Positions 36,467 through 44,430 of a DNA stretch of 64,000 nucleotides are shown here, piece after piece. Origin of the DNA: Catalinimonas alkaloidigena (GTDB lineage Bacteria; Bacteroidota; Bacteroidia; Cytophagales; Flexibacteraceae); the NCBI RefSeq assembly GCF_900100765.1, contig NZ_FNFO01000001.1:434001-498000 (forward strand), given 5' to 3'. Within the stretch, counting starts at the first letter, position 1. The number at the start of each line of letters is the position of its first letter. The notes beneath the pieces were generated by a model. It saw nothing but the letters and a program-made list of their open reading frames with translations. It searched no databases and was not told the origin of the DNA. A program made the translations under genes and the position numbers.

Positions 36467-39400
36467 ATGTACAGACGGATTACCCATCACGTGCTGCGAG
36501 GGCTGCTGCTGGTCCTGTGGCTGGTGCCCGCCGCCTGGGCGCAACGCGTCGCGGTCAGCGGTCAGGTCGTCGGCGAAGACGGCGAGCCCATTCCCGGCGT
36601 CAGTGTGCTGGTCAAAGGCACCTCGACCGGTACCATTACCGACATCGAAGGGCAGTACGCCCTGAACGTCGCCGACGAAAATACGACGCTGGTGTTTTCG
36701 TTCGTCGGCTACCTCACCCGCGAAATTCCCCTCAACGGACAGACCCGCATCGACGTGTCGCTGGAGTCCGACGTCCGCGCCCTGTCGGAGATTGTGGTGG
36801 TCGGCTACGGCACCACGAAGAAAAGCGATCTGACCGGCTCGGTCGAGACCATTGCTCCCGACAACCTCATCAAGAAACCGGCCGCCTCGGTCGATCAACT
36901 GTTGCAGGGGCAAGCTCCTGGCTTGCAGGTCATTACGCCGTCGGGTGAACCGGGTGCCGGGGCGACGATCCGCATCCGGGGCGTGAGTTCGCTGAGCGGT
37001 TCGAACAGTCCGCTGGTCGTGGTCGACGGCTTTCCGTGGGGCGACGCCGGGAACCTCAAACAGATCAACCCCGACGACATTGCTTCCATCGAAGTGTTGA
37101 AAGACGCGTCGGCCGCCGCCATTTACGGCTCGCGGGGCGCGAATGGGGTGATCCTGATTACCACCCGCAGCGGACAGGCCGGAAAAGCCCGCATCTCGTT
37201 CAATTCACTGGTCAGCGTGTCGACTCTGCCCAGCAAGCTGGACGTCTGGCGCGATCCGGTGCAGGAGGCCATCATCTCGAACGAGGCCCGGCAGAACTCC
37301 GGACTGGAACCGCTCTACACGGGACAGAATTACCTGGGGACGTATTACCCGACCATCGCCGAGCTGCGGGGACTCGACCCGAATCGCCCGGCGTGGCCGT
37401 ACCGCACCGACTGGGCCGAGCTGGTCTACCGCAATCCCATCTCCCAGAACTACACGCTCGCCGCCGACGGGGGCAACGAGAAGACGAAGTATTCGATCTC
37501 GGGCAACTATTATAATGAACAAGGACTGGCGATCAAGAACGGCTACGAAAAGCTGACAGGCCGGGTCAACCTCGACCAGGAAGTGCACAAAAATGTGAAG
37601 GTCGGCGTCAACCTGATCCTCACCCACACGATGCGCCACGGCGGCGGCTTGTCGGCCGGGCGTTCCAGCATCTTCCCGGTATACGACACCACGGGCGCCT
37701 ACTTCCGCATCAGCCCGCTCGATTTCGGCAACCCCATCGCCTACGCAAACGAGGTATTGAACGAAAGCAAGACCATCGACGTGCTGGGCACGACCTACCT
37801 GAACTGGCAGATCACGCCGTGGTTGCAATTCCGTACGCAGCTGAGCAACAAGTACGGCCACTCGATCAACGACTGGTACGAGCCGCGCGACGCGACCTAC
37901 AACGGCTATCAGTTCGAAGGCTTCGGGACGATCGACAATTGGTCGGGTAACGAACTGCTGAACGAGAATTACTTCACGATCGACAAACACTTGAGTGACC
38001 AGCACTACCTGAATCTGGTGGCCGGGTTTACTACCCAACTGTCGAGTTCGCGCGGCTCGCGGCTCGAAGGGCACGGCTTTGTGAACGACAACCTGCGCAA
38101 CGAAAACATGAACGCCGCCCAGGAACAGATCGCCTCCAACTGGCTGTCGCGGTCGGTGCTGGAATCGTGGATCGGCCGGGCGTCGTACACGTACCTCGAC
38201 CGCTACCTCGTCACCTTCACGGCCCGCGCCGACGGTTCGTCTAAGTTCGGGGCGAACAACAAGTGGGCGTTTTTCCCTTCCGCCGCGGTGGCCTGGAAAA
38301 TCCACGAAGAAGCGTTCGCGAAAAACCTCCCGGCGCTGTCGGAAGCCAAGTTGCGCGTCAGCTACGGCCTCACCGGCAACCAGGGCATCAGTCCTTACCA
38401 GACCCTCGACCGGCTGGGCACGGGACGCTACTACCTCGACGGCGCGTTTCAGGTGGGCTACGGCCCCGGCATTTTCGACTGGGACGGCTACAACAAAGTG
38501 TGGAGCGGCGTGCCCAACGAAAGCCTGCGCTGGGAAACGACGAAGCAATTTGACATCGGGCTGAACGTCGGTCTGTTCAACCAGCGCGTTACGCTGACCG
38601 CCGACTATTATTACAAGCACACGGAAGACCTGCTGCGGCGCTCCAACATCACCCCGTCGTCGGGTTACGACCGCATCTGGGTGAACGATGGGGTAATCGA
38701 CAACCAGGGCATCGAACTGGGACTGAACGGACAGATCCTGAACGGACCGCTGGAGTGGACCCTGGGCGGCAACTTCACGCTGAACCGCAACAAAGTAGTC
38801 AGCATGGGCGAAAACGAGTTCGTCTGGAACGGCAGCAGCATCGAAATGTTGCGCAGCCCGCTCAACGCCTTCCTCATCGGCCAACCCTACAACGCCTTCT
38901 ACGGCTACCGGACCGACGGCATTATCCAGACGCAGGAAGAAGGCGAAGCGGCGGGCCTGTCCGGCGACATGGCCCAACCCGGCGAGATCAAGTACGTGGA
39001 CCTGAATGAAGATGGGAAAGTGGACGACAACGACCGGACGGTGATCGGTAACCCGAACCCTGATTTTATCTACACGATCAACACCTCGCTGCGCTACCGC
39101 AACTTCGATTTCTCGGCGCAACTCTACGGCGTGCAGGGCAACGACATCTTCGACTTCCAGAAGTTTTCGCCGAGCCGCCAGGTGCAACGCTGGACGCCCG
39201 ACAATCCGACCGACGCTTTCCCGAGTGTCAGCTCGAACCGCGCCTACTACGGCTCCGACTGGTTCGTGACCGACGGGTCGTTCCTCCGCATCCAGAACCT
39301 GACGCTGGGCTACAACGTGCCGCTGGAAAACGTCAAAGCCCTCAGCAACGTACGCGTCTACCTGTCGGCCAGCAACCTCTACACCTTCACGAAGTTCCAC

Positions 39401-39496
39401 ACCGGCTACGATCCGGAAGTGCAGGAGAACGGACAGAACTGGGGCAGCTATCCCCGTCCGCGCGTCTTTAGCCTGGGTCTCAACTTCGGTCTTTAA
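36467..39496 (+). CDS. SusC/RagA-family TonB-linked outer-membrane protein
   Basis: A 1009-residue SusC-type transporter. The start at 36467 (MYRRITHHVLRG) yields a signal peptide ending AWAQ; the open frame extends farther upstream through the promoter and was not used. A carboxypeptidase-regulatory-like domain (about 28-110, VSGQVVGEDGEPIPGVSVL) precedes the plug, with the VVVGYGTTKKSDLTGSV signature near 118 and the IYGSRGANGVI motif near 220. The rest is a beta barrel ending in LGLNFGL. There is no STN domain, consistent with control by the HTCS rather than by an anti-sigma factor. It imports oligosaccharides with the SusD protein encoded 16 bases downstream. Confidence 0.93.
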   Translation: MYRRITHHVLRGLLLVLWLVPAAWAQRVAVSGQVVGEDGEPIPGVSVLVKGTSTGTITDIEGQYALNVADENTTLVFSFVGYLTREIPLNGQTRIDVSLESDVRALSEIVVVGYGTTKKSDLTGSVETIAPDNLIKKPAASVDQLLQGQAPGLQVITPSGEPGAGATIRIRGVSSLSGSNSPLVVVDGFPWGDAGNLKQINPDDIASIEVLKDASAAAIYGSRGANGVILITTRSGQAGKARISFNSLVSVSTLPSKLDVWRDPVQEAIISNEARQNSGLEPLYTGQNYLGTYYPTIAELRGLDPNRPAWPYRTDWAELVYRNPISQNYTLAADGGNEKTKYSISGNYYNEQGLAIKNGYEKLTGRVNLDQEVHKNVKVGVNLILTHTMRHGGGLSAGRSSIFPVYDTTGAYFRISPLDFGNPIAYANEVLNESKTIDVLGTTYLNWQITPWLQFRTQLSNKYGHSINDWYEPRDATYNGYQFEGFGTIDNWSGNELLNENYFTIDKHLSDQHYLNLVAGFTTQLSSSRGSRLEGHGFVNDNLRNENMNAAQEQIASNWLSRSVLESWIGRASYTYLDRYLVTFTARADGSSKFGANNKWAFFPSAAVAWKIHEEAFAKNLPALSEAKLRVSYGLTGNQGISPYQTLDRLGTGRYYLDGAFQVGYGPGIFDWDGYNKVWSGVPNESLRWETTKQFDIGLNVGLFNQRVTLTADYYYKHTEDLLRRSNITPSSGYDRIWVNDGVIDNQGIELGLNGQILNGPLEWTLGGNFTLNRNKVVSMGENEFVWNGSSIEMLRSPLNAFLIGQPYNAFYGYRTDGIIQTQEEGEAAGLSGDMAQPGEIKYVDLNEDGKVDDNDRTVIGNPNPDFIYTINTSLRYRNFDFSAQLYGVQGNDIFDFQKFSPSRQVQRWTPDNPTDAFPSVSSNRAYYGSDWFVTDGSFLRIQNLTLGYNVPLENVKALSNVRVYLSASNLYTFTKFHTGYDPEVQENGQNWGSYPRPRVFSLGLNFGL

Positions 39497-39512
39497 CCCC
39501 ACCCCTTTTGTC

Positions 39513-40991
39513 ATGAACACGAAATCCCTTTGCATAGGACTCCTGCTGAGCGTTGCGACCCTCGGCGGATGTTCCCTCCAGGAAGAGCCCTACGGCTTTG
39601 CCTCGACCGATAATTTCTACCAATCGGAACAGGACGCGCAGGCGGCCATCGTTTACGCCTATTCCATCCTCCCCGAAATCGAGTACTACTCGCGGGTGTT
39701 TTTCATCGTCACGGAACTGCCCACTGAGAACCTGACGATCAAACCCGACGCCGGGGCGTCCAACTTCGAACTGGACGAGCTGCGCACGCGGGCCGACAAC
39801 CCCGAGGTGACCACCGCCTGGCGCTACGCCTACATCGGCATCAACCGGGCCAACGCCGTGATTGCCAACGTCCCTGACATCGACAACATGGACGAAGCGC
39901 TCCGCAACCAGATCGTCGGCGAAGCCTACTTTCTGCGGGCGTTGCACTACTTCAACCTCGTGCGGCTGTTCGGGGAAGCGCCGATGCGCACCGAACCCGT
40001 CACCTCGATCGAGCAGGTGAACGCCCCGAAAAGCTCGTTACAGGAACTCTACGATTTGATCGTTGCCGACCTGCAACAGGCCAGTCAGTTGATGGACCAG
40101 GTCCGCCGCGACGGACGAGCGAATCAGGTGGGTGCCTGGGCGCTGCTCTCCAAAGTCTACCTGCACATGGCCTCGTCGAAAAGCTCCGGCTCCCCGGGCT
40201 ACGACTTTGTTCCGGACGCCGATGCCGCCTACGCCGAAGCGAAAAATTACGCGGGCAAGGTGCTGAACGACCAGTCGCAGTACGGCCTGGACGACCAGTT
40301 GCGCGACATCTTCGACATTGACCAGAAGGGCGGACCCGAGCACATTTTCAGCGTAGCGACCGACCGCACCGGCCAGAGCGAGGGCAACTACTCGAAGCTG
40401 CCGCTGATGTTCATTCCCTACATCGACGGGGCGGTGATGACCCTCGACGACGGCGTGCAGATCAAATCGGGCTGGAACCACTTCCTGACCGAACCCGGCC
40501 TGTACAACTCGTATGCCGACCACGACAAACGGAAAACGGAGCTGATTGTCTCGACGGTGACCGTCAACGGCGAAGAGCGGACGCTGGGCATTAACGATTA
40601 CAGCCGCCCCTTCACCCGCAAGTTCATCGATCCGTATCAGGTCGGCGACCAGACCAGTGTCAACACGCCGGTGTTGCGCTACTCCGACCTCGTACTCGTG
40701 TACGCCGAGGCGAGCGGCCCTACGACCGAAGGGTACGACGCCATCAATCAGGTGCGGGCCCGTGCCGGTCTCGACCCGCTGGCCCCCGGCATGGACGCGG
40801 CGACGTTCCGCGCGGCGGTGGTGCAGGAACGTGCCTGGGAACTGGCGTTTGAAGGCAATCGCCTCTTCGACCTGCGCCGCACGCACCAGATGGAATCGGT
40901 GCTGGAAGGCCAGTTCGGCAAGCAGATCCAGAACGCGCCGTACTTCTTCGACATCCCTCAAAACGAATCCGACCTAAATCCTGAACTCTGA
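39513..40991 (+). CDS. SusD/RagB-family nutrient-binding lipoprotein
   Basis: A 492-residue lipoprotein (lipobox Cys20 in TLGGCS). Typical SusD features: early FASTDNFY, tetratricopeptide-like helices with AEAYFLRALHYFNLVRLFG near 140-160, and the C-terminal VVQERAWELAFEGNRLFDLRR with LNPEL end. It caps the SusC barrel at the cell surface and captures glycan. Its stop overlaps the ATG of the next gene by one base (TGATG), so the three genes form one operon. Confidence 0.93.
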   Translation: MNTKSLCIGLLLSVATLGGCSLQEEPYGFASTDNFYQSEQDAQAAIVYAYSILPEIEYYSRVFFIVTELPTENLTIKPDAGASNFELDELRTRADNPEVTTAWRYAYIGINRANAVIANVPDIDNMDEALRNQIVGEAYFLRALHYFNLVRLFGEAPMRTEPVTSIEQVNAPKSSLQELYDLIVADLQQASQLMDQVRRDGRANQVGAWALLSKVYLHMASSKSSGSPGYDFVPDADAAYAEAKNYAGKVLNDQSQYGLDDQLRDIFDIDQKGGPEHIFSVATDRTGQSEGNYSKLPLMFIPYIDGAVMTLDDGVQIKSGWNHFLTEPGLYNSYADHDKRKTELIVSTVTVNGEERTLGINDYSRPFTRKFIDPYQVGDQTSVNTPVLRYSDLVLVYAEASGPTTEGYDAINQVRARAGLDPLAPGMDAATFRAAVVQERAWELAFEGNRLFDLRRTHQMESVLEGQFGKQIQNAPYFFDIPQNESDLNPEL

Positions 40992-41878
40992 TGACCACCA
41001 CTTTTCATAAATACACCTTTGGCCTTTTGCTCGTGTGCCTGACGCTGTGCAGCGCCTGCCAGCAAGATCCGTTCGACGGCTTTGTGAGTCGCGAGCGCGC
41101 CATCACGCAATTCGTCGTGGGCGAAGCGCAGATCGGGGCGGCCGAAATCACCCGTACGCTCGATTCCGCCCTCGTCACGGTCTACGTAAAACCCGGCACC
41201 GACCTGTCGAACGTCACGCCCTTTGTGATGACTTCGTACCAGTCGACCGTCACCCCGGCGTCGGGCGAGGCGGTGAATTTTGCGGCCAATAACCACCGCG
41301 TTACGTACCGGGTCACTGCCGAATCGGGCGAAACACGCGACTGGACTGTGGAAGTGAAAGAGTACCAGTTTGATTTGGAAGGGACATGGCAAGTGATCGG
41401 CTTTCAGTTTACCTACTTCATCGGTGAAGGCGAAGACTGGGGCTGGAGCGGCACGAAGGACCTGGCCAATAACCTACCCGGTGCCGCTGCCGAAACGGAC
41501 GACCGCTTGAGTTTTGCGCTGGAAGGCGTGCGCGAAGACGGGATGCTGTACGGCACCTACACCCACGATCCGGGCGCAGACGGCGTGTACGGTACGTTCC
41601 TGTTCGACGACGGCACCGACTACGCTTACAAATTCCGCAAACTGCCGGCGGGGCAGGGGACGTTCGTCCGGAACCTCAGCAACAACACCCTTACCTTCCA
41701 GCAGAGTGACGGGAGTAATACACAGTCCATGACCCTGGAATGGGCGAGTGCCGAGAAGACCCAACTGCAGCTTCCGTTCGCGCCGGGTCCGTACGACATC
41801 GATTGGAACGGCTCCGGTAACAAGATGGAGCTGGGCGCGGCCAAAGTATTCTGGTACGCTTTGAAAAAAGTGGAATAA
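40991..41878 (+). CDS. Surface lipoprotein with DUF5018-like domain (probable SGBP)
   Basis: A 295-residue lipoprotein (lipobox Cys23, LCSAC). Residues about 35-120 resemble the DUF5018 beta-sandwich (ITQFVVGEAQIG, VTVYVKPGTDLSNVTP, WTVEVKEY). The second half (about 125-295) is a beta-rich domain beginning with LEGTWQVIGFQ, similar in style to lipocalin-like domains. Its position directly after SusD is typical of surface glycan-binding proteins (SGBPs) of polysaccharide loci. Binding of mannan is inferred from the locus only. A terminator follows. Confidence 0.75.
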   Translation: MTTTFHKYTFGLLLVCLTLCSACQQDPFDGFVSRERAITQFVVGEAQIGAAEITRTLDSALVTVYVKPGTDLSNVTPFVMTSYQSTVTPASGEAVNFAANNHRVTYRVTAESGETRDWTVEVKEYQFDLEGTWQVIGFQFTYFIGEGEDWGWSGTKDLANNLPGAAAETDDRLSFALEGVREDGMLYGTYTHDPGADGVYGTFLFDDGTDYAYKFRKLPAGQGTFVRNLSNNTLTFQQSDGSNTQSMTLEWASAEKTQLQLPFAPGPYDIDWNGSGNKMELGAAKVFWYALKKVE

Positions 41879-41903
41879 GATAGAATTGGTAGGTTGTTTG
41901 ACG

Positions 41904-41930
41904 GCCGCTTCCTCACGGGAGCGGCTTTTT
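41904..41930 (+). terminator. Terminator of the SusCD operon
   Basis: GCCGCT (41904-41909) pairs with AGCGGC (41920-41925), loop of ten bases, followed by five T. It lies 26 bases after the lipoprotein stop. Confidence 0.75.
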
Positions 41931-42064
41931 GGTGGGAACCCTCCGGGGCTCGTGCAACCAACCGCTTACCTGACCGGCAAGGCTTTGCGCGGGAGAATTT
42001 GGGTCGGAGGCTAGGGCCGAAACGTGGTAATCTGGTATCTTCATCGCCTTAAGCTCCCTTTGCC

Positions 42065-43663
42065 ATGAAACTGTACCTCCCGCTGTCGCTTTTGTGCTGT
42101 CTCCTGTTGGGAACAGGCGCTGTCGTCGACACTAACCAGCCCGCCGCGTCACGTACCGCTGCCTCAATTCAAAAGAAGTTGCCACGCGTTGCCATTGCGG
42201 GCCTTGCCATTGAGTCGAGCACGTTTTCGCCGGCACTGACGGAAGAAGAGGCGTTTCATGCCCGTCAAGGAGAGTCCATTCTGGAGTATTACCCTTTTTT
42301 AGCCCCCGATTCGCTCGATCGGCAGCGGGCCGAATGGTTCCCGGCGCTGGTGGGCCGTGCCCTGCCGGGCGGCGTGGTCACCCGCGAAGCCTACGAATCG
42401 CTGGTAGGGAAGTTGCTGGCGCGGTTGAAGCAGAACGCCCCGTACGATGGGCTCTTCTTCGACATTCACGGCGCGATGAGCGTGGTGGGGCTGGACGACC
42501 CGGAAGGCGATCTGATTGCCCGGATACGCGACGTGATCGGCAAAAAAACGGTGATTTCGACGTCGATGGATCTGCACGGCAACGTGTCCTGGCGGCTGGC
42601 TTCCCATTCCGACCTGATTACGTGCTACCGCATGGCACCGCACGAAGATGCGCTTCAGTCGAAGCAGCGGGCTGTGGAAAACCTGCTGAATCGCCTGGAA
42701 TCGGGCAAAGGCAAACCCGCTTACAAAGCCTGGATTCCGGTGCCGATTTTGTTGCCCGGCGAAAAGACCAGTACCCGCATCGAACCCGGCAAGAGCTTGT
42801 ACGCACAGGTAGCCCCGGCCGCGGCCCAGGCGGGCGTTATCGACGCAGCCATCTGGATCGGCTATGCCTGGGCGGACGAGCCGCGTAACCATGCTGTGGT
42901 GATGGTCACCGGCGACGATAAAACCAACGTACGTCGGACTGCCGAACAACTGGCCGCTCGCTTTTGGGACGTGCGGTCACAGTTTGACTTTGTCGCGCCT
43001 ACCGCTTCGTTGCACGAGAGCCTGGACCGCGCCATTGCCAGCAACCAGCAACCGTTTATGATCAGCGATTCGGGCGACAATCCTACCGCGGGTGGGGCCG
43101 GGGACGTGACCTGGACCCTGCGCGAAATCCTGGGGCGTCCTGAGTTTGCATCGGCCGAGGGCCCCTCGGTCATCTACGCCTCCATCCCCGGACCGGAGCT
43201 GGTCCGGCAGGCCCTGCAGGTCGGGGTCGGTGGTCAGGTGGACGCTACGGCGGGCGCGGCGGTCGATAACCGCTATGCGCCGCCCGTGCGGCTGCAAGGA
43301 ACCGTCGAAGCCATCGAACAGGGCGACGAAGATGCCGAGACAGAAGTGGTGGTGAAGGTGGGCAGTGTACACGTGATCGTGACCCAGAAGCGAAAGCCCT
43401 ACCATTACGAGCGTGATTTTACCCGCCTGGGGCTCGCGCCCCGCAAGACCGACATCGTAGTAGTGAAGATCGGCTACCTGGTGCCGGAGTTGTACGACAT
43501 GCGCGCCGACTGGCTGCTGGCCCTGACCCCGGGTGGCGTCGATCAGGATCTGGCGCGGCTGCCTTACAAACGCATCCAGCGTCCCATGTTTCCGCTCGAT
43601 GCCAACATGAAAACCCCCGACCTGACGACCCAGTGGGTTCCCGCTTCAGATAACGCAAAGTAA
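42065..43663 (+). CDS. M81-family (MlrC-like) metallopeptidase
   Basis: A 532-residue protein of the DUF1485/MlrC family with an N-terminal signal peptide (MKLYLPLSLLCCLLLG). Candidate zinc ligands Asp169 and His171 (SMDLHGN) and His193 (MAPHED) have the same spacing (+2, +22) as the ligands reported for microcystinase MlrC (Asp184, His186, His208). MlrC in sphingomonads cuts linearised microcystin; most family members elsewhere have unknown substrates, probably amides or small peptides. There is no mlrA, mlrB or mlrD nearby, so microcystin breakdown should not be assumed. It is a single-gene unit after the SusCD terminator. Confidence 0.88.
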   Translation: MKLYLPLSLLCCLLLGTGAVVDTNQPAASRTAASIQKKLPRVAIAGLAIESSTFSPALTEEEAFHARQGESILEYYPFLAPDSLDRQRAEWFPALVGRALPGGVVTREAYESLVGKLLARLKQNAPYDGLFFDIHGAMSVVGLDDPEGDLIARIRDVIGKKTVISTSMDLHGNVSWRLASHSDLITCYRMAPHEDALQSKQRAVENLLNRLESGKGKPAYKAWIPVPILLPGEKTSTRIEPGKSLYAQVAPAAAQAGVIDAAIWIGYAWADEPRNHAVVMVTGDDKTNVRRTAEQLAARFWDVRSQFDFVAPTASLHESLDRAIASNQQPFMISDSGDNPTAGGAGDVTWTLREILGRPEFASAEGPSVIYASIPGPELVRQALQVGVGGQVDATAGAAVDNRYAPPVRLQGTVEAIEQGDEDAETEVVVKVGSVHVIVTQKRKPYHYERDFTRLGLAPRKTDIVVVKIGYLVPELYDMRADWLLALTPGGVDQDLARLPYKRIQRPMFPLDANMKTPDLTTQWVPASDNAK

Positions 43664-43704
43664 GTCTTCTTTGAGGGTGGGTCTTGGGAACAGCCAGCCA
43701 GAAC

Positions 43705-44292
43705 TCAGGCCTGGCTGTAGGGCAGATGGTTGATCAGCAGATCGGCCAGTTGTTGCGGCGTGCCGATCATGTCCGGATGATCATGGGCGATGACCGATGC
43801 GGGCATACCCTCGAATTTCGCCGTTTTAGGATGTTGAGCCATCACAATGCCGCCTTTGTGCTCGATGGCTTTGACCCCCGCCACGCCGTCGGAGCCGGTA
43901 CCGGAGAGCACAATGCCGATGGTACGGCGACCAAAGGCCTGCGCCAGAGCCGCAAACCCCCGATCCACCATCCGGTTGATTTTTTCGGTATTCTGGCGCG
44001 GAATCAGCCGAAACCGCTCTTCCTGAAAACCCAGCTCGTATTGGGGCGGCAGCACGTACAAGTGTTCCGGCTGGGGGATCGCACCGTTGGCGGCCCAGGC
44101 CACCTGCAGCGAAGTAACGCGGCCAATCACTTGATCGAAGTGACTCTCGTGCCCGATGGGCAAATGCGGCACCACGACGAACGTAGCGCCAGCCGGAGAC
44201 GGCAAATAAGAAAGTAATTCACGGAGAGCATCCAGACCACCGGCCGAGAGCCCAATCCCGATGACGGGGTATGATGCAACTTGTACAGACAT
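43705..44292 (-). CDS. Orphan CheB-type methylesterase domain protein
   Basis: A 195-residue protein made only of a CheB methylesterase domain. The catalytic triad is visible as Ser16 (GLSAGG), His43 (VPHLPIGH) and Asp135 (GTGSDG), with spacing close to that of enteric CheB. The start at 44292 (MSVQVASYPVIG) was chosen because the domain begins at once; the longer frame adds 30 residues without character. There is no receiver domain and no CheR, receptor or other chemotaxis gene around it. Such proteins in Bacteroidota may act on non-chemotaxis targets; the substrate is unknown. Confidence 0.85.
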   Translation of the reverse strand: MSVQVASYPVIGIGLSAGGLDALRELLSYLPSPAGATFVVVPHLPIGHESHFDQVIGRVTSLQVAWAANGAIPQPEHLYVLPPQYELGFQEERFRLIPRQNTEKINRMVDRGFAALAQAFGRRTIGIVLSGTGSDGVAGVKAIEHKGGIVMAQHPKTAKFEGMPASVIAHDHPDMIGTPQQLADLLINHLPYSQA

Positions 44293-44430
44293 AAGTGACG
44301 AAGGCTCGAGAGCCGCTTTTCTAGGTGCTATACGCAGTAGCGGGCAAAAGGTGCGGGTGTTCGTCGTTTTATGCGAGTCCATGCAGCCTACAGGGGGCGT
44401 GCCTGTGGCGAATCGCGCTGGGGAAAATGG

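Noticed and set aside
37205-39535. Minus-strand open frame of 776 codons opposite SusC
   Set aside because: Antisense shadow of a well-supported SusC gene.
42065-43663. Microcystin degradation pathway, prompted by the MlrC-like gene and the microcystin-dependent-protein-like gene
   Set aside because: The two are 31 kb apart, the second name reflects a tail-collar fold rather than a link to microcystin, and mlrA, mlrB and mlrD are absent.
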